This document shows positions 21,716-24,834 of a stretch of DNA of 24,834 nt, piece after piece; positions within the stretch are counted from its first letter, which is position 1, and every line of letters begins with the position of its first letter. The DNA is from a virus: positions 1-24,834 of the IMG/VR virus record IMGVR_UViG_3300006919_011393. One strand, 5' to 3'. Both the position numbers and the translations under genes were made by a program. The notes under the pieces were generated by a model. The model did not search any database. It was not told the DNA's origin and was given only the letters and a program-made list of their open reading frames with translations.

Positions 21716-23667
21716 CCGCCACCTCCCATCTGGGTACGGCCTATGCCTTGTTCAGGGTTTACCTCATCGACTAAAGCCCGCCTGCGCTGAAGCTGGCCGG
21801 CTTGTTGCCCGACTTGAGCAGCGGCTAATGGGCTGCCCATTGTAGCCATTGCTTCAACAGCGCCTTTGCCTTTGTTTTCAACTCGAGGGAAAACCGTGCG
21901 CTCTAGCTCCATTCGCTGGAAGTCTTCGCCTTCTTTTCCGAAGGTGCTGACAGAAACAAGTACATCTCGAATGTACTCTTGTCGCTCGGGATCAAGATCA
22001 TAGTATTTCTGAGTACGCATAAAGTCTTTAAAGACATCCTTAAACGCTGTCAGATCATCGCTAGGCATGATCTCAATGGCGTGGCCCTCAAGGATTGCCT
22101 TAAGCATATCGTGAGCGTGACTAAATCCAATCATGCGTTTCGTTACACGAGAGTTACCCGTGCGGTAATCAAGCGCCTCAAGTGCCTGGTCTTTTTCAAG
22201 CAACCCAAGCTTAACCATTTCAAGAATGCGCTGATCCCGATCAGGCTTCTCGTCTCGGAAGAGAGTTCCTGCTTCTAAATAGATCTCTGGGTTGCGACAA
22301 AGATCTGTGTTTTGCAGCGTCTTGTGAACAACCCGGCCTGCCTCATCCATCATCCTCATCATGCGAGGCTCGTTGTAATAAACCCGGGCCATTTCAAGAA
22401 CGCAGATAGAAAGATTTGTTACGGCTCTTTCCATGTTTTGTTGCGTTACCTGCAACTGCTGAGAATCTCGACTAGTGAGAGATTCGATAGCTGCGCCGGA
22501 TTCGATACCAATAGCTCGCTTACCGAGGCTAGTGCTGTGCACACCGGCAACATCGAGCATCTCAGCCGAGAGCTGTCGAATGTTATCAAGAACATAACCA
22601 GGTAAAGGAGAAGCAGAAATCTGTTGAGGGGGTGGGCCGGAAGTAGCATTGTACACCACTTTTTCACCTGGCCTAGAATCGGAAAGTGCATCTTTACCAA
22701 CGCCTGAAGACTTAGGAACAAGCCATTTAGGATTACCCATCAACTCAGCGTTGTGAATAACTTGAGATCTTCCTTTGTTGTACATGACCTGTAGTTCAAT
22801 AAGGGGCTCAATAAGACCGATCCCCCAAAGACGACCTGGTACATTAGTGTAGCGAACATAGGTAATGGGGCTTTTTTCAGTAGGCCAATCACTTTTATAG
22901 AGCCATTTTTTACCAAGAAGAATCCCCATCTTTCCGTTAGCCATATACACTTCGTATATTTCTAAACGGTTTTTAAGTTCAGCGCCCTCGGTACCCGCTG
23001 CTCTTTGGTATAGAGTTTGATACATGTGATCAGGAGAAGCAGAGCTTTGAGAAATTAGTTCTGCGTGTTCTGGGTAAGACTTCTTTAAGTCTTCTCGGGT
23101 AACAATGTGTCGCAATGCAACCCATCGCGACTCGGATACCTGAGTCGTTCCTGCTTCAAAGAAAATGTCATAAGGACTAACGGCCTTTGTTACGATCCTG
23201 TCTTTTTCTGGATCAAAGTAAGTATGAAAAGCGCCGTTACCAGTAACGAGAAGCCATTGAAGAAGGTCTGAAATCACGTCTTTCATATCATTGGTATGCC
23301 AATAATACTTAAGAAAAGTTTCTGCTGCTTCTGACTTTTGAATATCATCTGTCGATGGGCTTGCTGGCATTACAGTAATGCTAGGGTAAGCAACGGACAA
23401 ACGAGATTGAATATTGCGAAAGATATTAAGGATCATATTAATCGTTACTCGATTGCGAGAACGATCCTGGGGAATCCCAATATAGTTTTTTAAGTTTTTG
23501 TCCCAGCGGATGTGCTGTTTCCCCTGGAGGAAAAGGCTACACATATCCCAGATTCTAGAAATCTTTTGTCTGTGTCGACGGCTGTCTTCTATCTCACTGC
23601 TAAGTAAGCCGCCTTTAGGAAGTTTAGCGCCGTCTTCTTCTTTAAGCTCAATGCTTACGATTTCCAT
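21712..23667 (-). CDS. Portal protein
   Basis: 651 residues. Portals form the dodecameric ring at one capsid vertex through which DNA enters and leaves. Supporting features are an N-terminal segment with QGKQHIRWDKN followed by NRVTINMILNIFRNIQSRL (about residues 49-90), and the portal-typical LLVTGNGAFHTYFDPEKD then VSPYDIFFEAG (about 139-173). A central helix-rich core follows with YNKGRSQVIHNAELMGNPKW (about 290-310), a PGEKVVYN loop, and a long amphipathic helix after SGAAIESLTSRDSQQLQVTQ. The C-terminus becomes Gln/Arg/Gly rich and ends MGGGG; its codons include GGAGG just before the next start, and the stop overlaps that start (ATGA). Length is within the range of podovirus portals. It lies downstream of the capsid gene rather than upstream. 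No scaffold or terminase gene is seen beside it. Confidence 0.9.
   Translation of the reverse strand: MEIVSIELKEEDGAKLPKGGLLSSEIEDSRRHRQKISRIWDMCSLFLQGKQHIRWDKNLKNYIGIPQDRSRNRVTINMILNIFRNIQSRLSVAYPSITVMPASPSTDDIQKSEAAETFLKYYWHTNDMKDVISDLLQWLLVTGNGAFHTYFDPEKDRIVTKAVSPYDIFFEAGTTQVSESRWVALRHIVTREDLKKSYPEHAELISQSSASPDHMYQTLYQRAAGTEGAELKNRLEIYEVYMANGKMGILLGKKWLYKSDWPTEKSPITYVRYTNVPGRLWGIGLIEPLIELQVMYNKGRSQVIHNAELMGNPKWLVPKSSGVGKDALSDSRPGEKVVYNATSGPPPQQISASPLPGYVLDNIRQLSAEMLDVAGVHSTSLGKRAIGIESGAAIESLTSRDSQQLQVTQQNMERAVTNLSICVLEMARVYYNEPRMMRMMDEAGRVVHKTLQNTDLCRNPEIYLEAGTLFRDEKPDRDQRILEMVKLGLLEKDQALEALDYRTGNSRVTKRMIGFSHAHDMLKAILEGHAIEIMPSDDLTAFKDVFKDFMRTQKYYDLDPERQEYIRDVLVSVSTFGKEGEDFQRMELERTVFPRVENKGKGAVEAMATMGSPLAAAQVGQQAGQLQRRRALVDEVNPEQGIGRTQMGGGG
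21823..21847 (-). repeat. Bulged inverted repeat, 10 bp, portal gene 3' end
   Basis: GGCTA-ATGGG (21823-21832) pairs with CCCAT (21836-21840) and TAGCC (21843-21847). TG (21841-21842) is a two-base bulge and the loop is CTG. Encodes AMATMGSPLA. Confidence 0.6.
23128..23147 (-). repeat. Bulged inverted repeat, 8 bp, portal gene
   Basis: CGACTC-GG (23128-23135) pairs with CC (23139-23140) and GAGTCG (23142-23147). T23141 is bulged and the loop is ATA. Same plan and length as the 1560-1579 element; short enough to be chance. Confidence 0.5.
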
Positions 23668-24084
23668 TTACCCGCCTATTAAATCACCACCGCCACCATA
23701 TGCACCATACGCAGCAGCAGCTAAAGATCGAGCCCTTGGCCCAAACTTGTTTTTCTTAAGTGTGCTAGCAGCGTTCACAATGTTTGAAGCTGCTCCAGCT
23801 ACGTCGGGCTTTTCACCCCTTTTAGCTCTTTTATAGCCAGAAGTTGCACCGCCAATACCACCAATAATGCCGCCAATAGTGGCCCCAATAGGCACAGTAA
23901 TCGGAGCGAGTGGGCCACCGATCGTACCAATAGCAGCACCGGTTCCAGCGCCAGCAGCAGCGCCACCAACTAAGCCAACACCCGTTCCTGTTCCTACAGC
24001 TTCTGTTGACGGGCCTTCGTACCTTGCGCTCCCAGGTGGAACGCGAGGTGCAAACTTAGAAGCGCCAAACTCATTAAAACTCAT
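23668..24084 (-). CDS. Small glycine-zipper protein between capsid and portal
   Basis: 138 residues starting MSFNEFGASK. A longer in-frame GTG start at 24129 exists, but it would translate the hairpin into 15 extra residues; the ATG at 24084 has a G-run 5 nt upstream and is preferred. The middle (about residues 32-90) is a long Gly/Ala stretch with repeated GxxxG spacing (for example GATIGGIIGGIGGATSG). It is hydrophobic enough for one or two packed membrane helices. A basic segment (YKRAKRGEK) and a Gly-rich tail (YGAYGGGGDLIGG) follow. The stop codon abuts the portal start with no spacing (TAAATG), so the two are probably translationally coupled. Its function is not recognised. Glycine zippers occur in membrane-active and pore-forming proteins, so a minor virion or ejected membrane protein is possible, as is a linker or head protein. 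Confidence 0.75.
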   Translation of the reverse strand: MSFNEFGASKFAPRVPPGSARYEGPSTEAVGTGTGVGLVGGAAAGAGTGAAIGTIGGPLAPITVPIGATIGGIIGGIGGATSGYKRAKRGEKPDVAGAASNIVNAASTLKKNKFGPRARSLAAAAYGAYGGGGDLIGG

Positions 24085-24138
24085 AATACCCCCAAGGGGG
24101 GTGCCCACCCCCCTAAGGGGGTGGGGCACCAGAAAGCA
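24085..24138 (-). promoter_or_regulatory. Structured spacer after the capsid gene: two G/C-run palindromes
   Basis: This is the only sizeable spacer in the window. The transcript folds into a strong hairpin starting 8 nt after the capsid stop (positions 24130-24100). A second palindrome follows, with C and G runs around 24099-24088, ending a few bases before the next start codon. No U-run follows either stem, so it is not a canonical intrinsic terminator. Plausible roles are stabilising or processing the abundant capsid mRNA, partial attenuation, or masking the GGGGG ribosome-binding site of the next gene. Confidence 0.6.
24100..24130 (-). repeat. Bulged inverted repeat, 13 bp, capsid spacer
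   Basis: On the plus strand GGTGCCC-ACCCCC (24100-24112) pairs with GGGGGT (24117-24122) and GGGCACC (24124-24130). G24123 is a one-base bulge and the loop is CTAA. All 13 pairs are Watson-Crick. It is the only member of the hairpin set lying outside a coding sequence. Confidence 0.85.
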
Positions 24139-24834
24139 CTAAGCCGGGAAGTCAATCCCGCAAAGAATAGCGTTTCGATTCGGCTCTTTGCAGACCAAGT
24201 TGTAGTACCAACGCACGAAGCCTTCGTAGGCATCCTGGTTGCTAAGACGACTCAGAACATTGCCATCGAGATCGGCCATGCCGAAGCTCTGAAGCTCTGC
24301 AATAGTCCAGGTCTTAGTCTTCAAGAAGACCATGAGACCCTTGCCGCAATGGCGACTCATCTTCACTGGAATACCATTAAAGGCATAGCCACTGAATCCG
24401 GGATCACCCGTGCCGGTATCGCCGGTAGCTGCCTTTTTAATCGAGCCAGGCTGATTAAAGACAAGCAGGTCAGCATACTTCTGACGCATGCCAGGATGCA
24501 CATAGATGCAATCCGGATCATCGCCGCCAAGCACCATAATCTCGTCCAGGATACTTTGCATCCGACCGAAGCTAAGAGTTTGGTTGGTATGAGCAACACC
24601 GTTAGCAGCTACCGAAATAGCCTGGACGGTCGAACGCAACGAAGCATTAGCAACAAGGTTGCGGTTCACGGTAAAGTGAGACTGCAAACCCAGGTTGCCA
24701 TAAACGCCGTTGTTTTCGCTGTCTACGCGCTGCTTGACCAATCCATCCGTAAGACCCGGAGTAAGGATGTCATACGGAAGGAACGTGCCACCAGCATTTG
24801 CTTCTTCGCCCCAACCCACAACACGGATCATTGA
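24139..24834 (-). CDS. Major capsid protein, C-terminal part (cut by window edge)
   Basis: The reading frame is open to the window edge: the codon before the first visible Met (24831) is a sense codon, so the true start lies outside and about 231 codons of C-terminal sequence are seen. The pattern fits an HK97-fold capsid subunit. There is a mid-protein segment asking for a threonine/leucine-rich turn (GGTFLPYDILTPGLTDGLV), then YVHPGMRQKYADLL, then YAFNGIPVKMSRHCGKG (the 'f-GiPv-s' strand typical of capsid P-domains), and a C-terminal RWYYNLVCKEPNRNAILCGI strand ending DFPA. Usual family length is about 300-400 residues, so roughly a third is missing. It is the first gene of the visible operon and is followed by a structured spacer, which fits a gene needing high expression. 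The call rests on motif shape and on the portal and tail genes downstream; I am fairly sure of it. Confidence 0.8.
   Translation of the reverse strand, partial: SMIRVVGWGEEANAGGTFLPYDILTPGLTDGLVKQRVDSENNGVYGNLGLQSHFTVNRNLVANASLRSTVQAISVAANGVAHTNQTLSFGRMQSILDEIMVLGGDDPDCIYVHPGMRQKYADLLVFNQPGSIKKAATGDTGTGDPGFSGYAFNGIPVKMSRHCGKGLMVFLKTKTWTIAELQSFGMADLDGNVLSRLSNQDAYEGFVRWYYNLVCKEPNRNAILCGIDFPA

Noticed and set aside
23076-23093. Seven-pair hairpin AAGACTT/AAGTCTT in the portal gene
   Set aside because: Same reason: within chance expectation.
24085-24129. Extended GTG start for the glycine-zipper gene
   Set aside because: The extra 15 residues would be coded by the hairpin itself; the ATG at 24084 has a better ribosome-binding context.
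24121-24834. A 237-codon open frame on the plus strand opposite the capsid gene
   Set aside because: It mirrors the capsid frame, lacks a ribosome-binding site, and its translation has no recognisable pattern; the minus-strand protein has clear capsid motifs.

Overview
This window looks like part of the late (virion and lysis) region of a tailed dsDNA bacteriophage with a short, podovirus-type tail. Every supported gene lies on the minus strand, so transcription runs from high to low coordinates. Genes abut or overlap by a few bases (ATGA, TGATG, TAATG and TAAATG junctions), as in one long late operon. TAA, TAG and TGA all serve as stops, so the standard bacterial code fits. There are no tRNAs, integrase, terminase or replication genes here. 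The host cannot be read from the sequence; a Gram-negative host is a reasonable inference from the virion-borne transglycosylase and T7-like ejection layout.

Layout in transcription order: (1) head: the C-terminal part of a major capsid protein (24834-24139, cut by the window edge), a hairpin-filled spacer, a small glycine-zipper protein (24084-23668) and the portal (23667-21712). The capsid gene precedes the portal, the reverse of the usual order. (2) connector and tail: adaptor-like protein (21715-21056), nozzle-like beta-propeller protein (21055-18269), then three beta-rich probable appendage proteins (18272-15183). (3) ejection module: three proteins of 198, 789 and 3294 residues (15179-2322). 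Their order and increasing size echo T7 gp14/gp15/gp16, but the lytic transglycosylase domain is in the middle protein and the last is gigantic. (4) a 39-residue Lys-tailed micro-protein, a LamG/concanavalin-type jelly-roll protein and a small beta-rich protein (2320-1216). (5) lysis: M15-family endopeptidase (1216-833), a very basic unknown protein (833-279) and a two-helix holin candidate (276-55). The last 54 bases may begin another membrane protein.

The most unusual observation is a set of long imperfect inverted repeats. Most are 20-40 nt with 10-15 paired bases, loops of 3-7 nt, and a single bulge or mismatch. They are scattered through the coding sequences of the holin, LamG, giant, transglycosylase, appendage and portal genes, plus one in the MCP spacer. 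They have different sequences but similar architecture, and by simple arithmetic they far exceed chance. The giant 3294-residue protein, with degenerate helix-extension-helix-like repeats, a Lys/Arg tract and a C-terminal region resembling phage polyvalent-protein domains, is the second main item.
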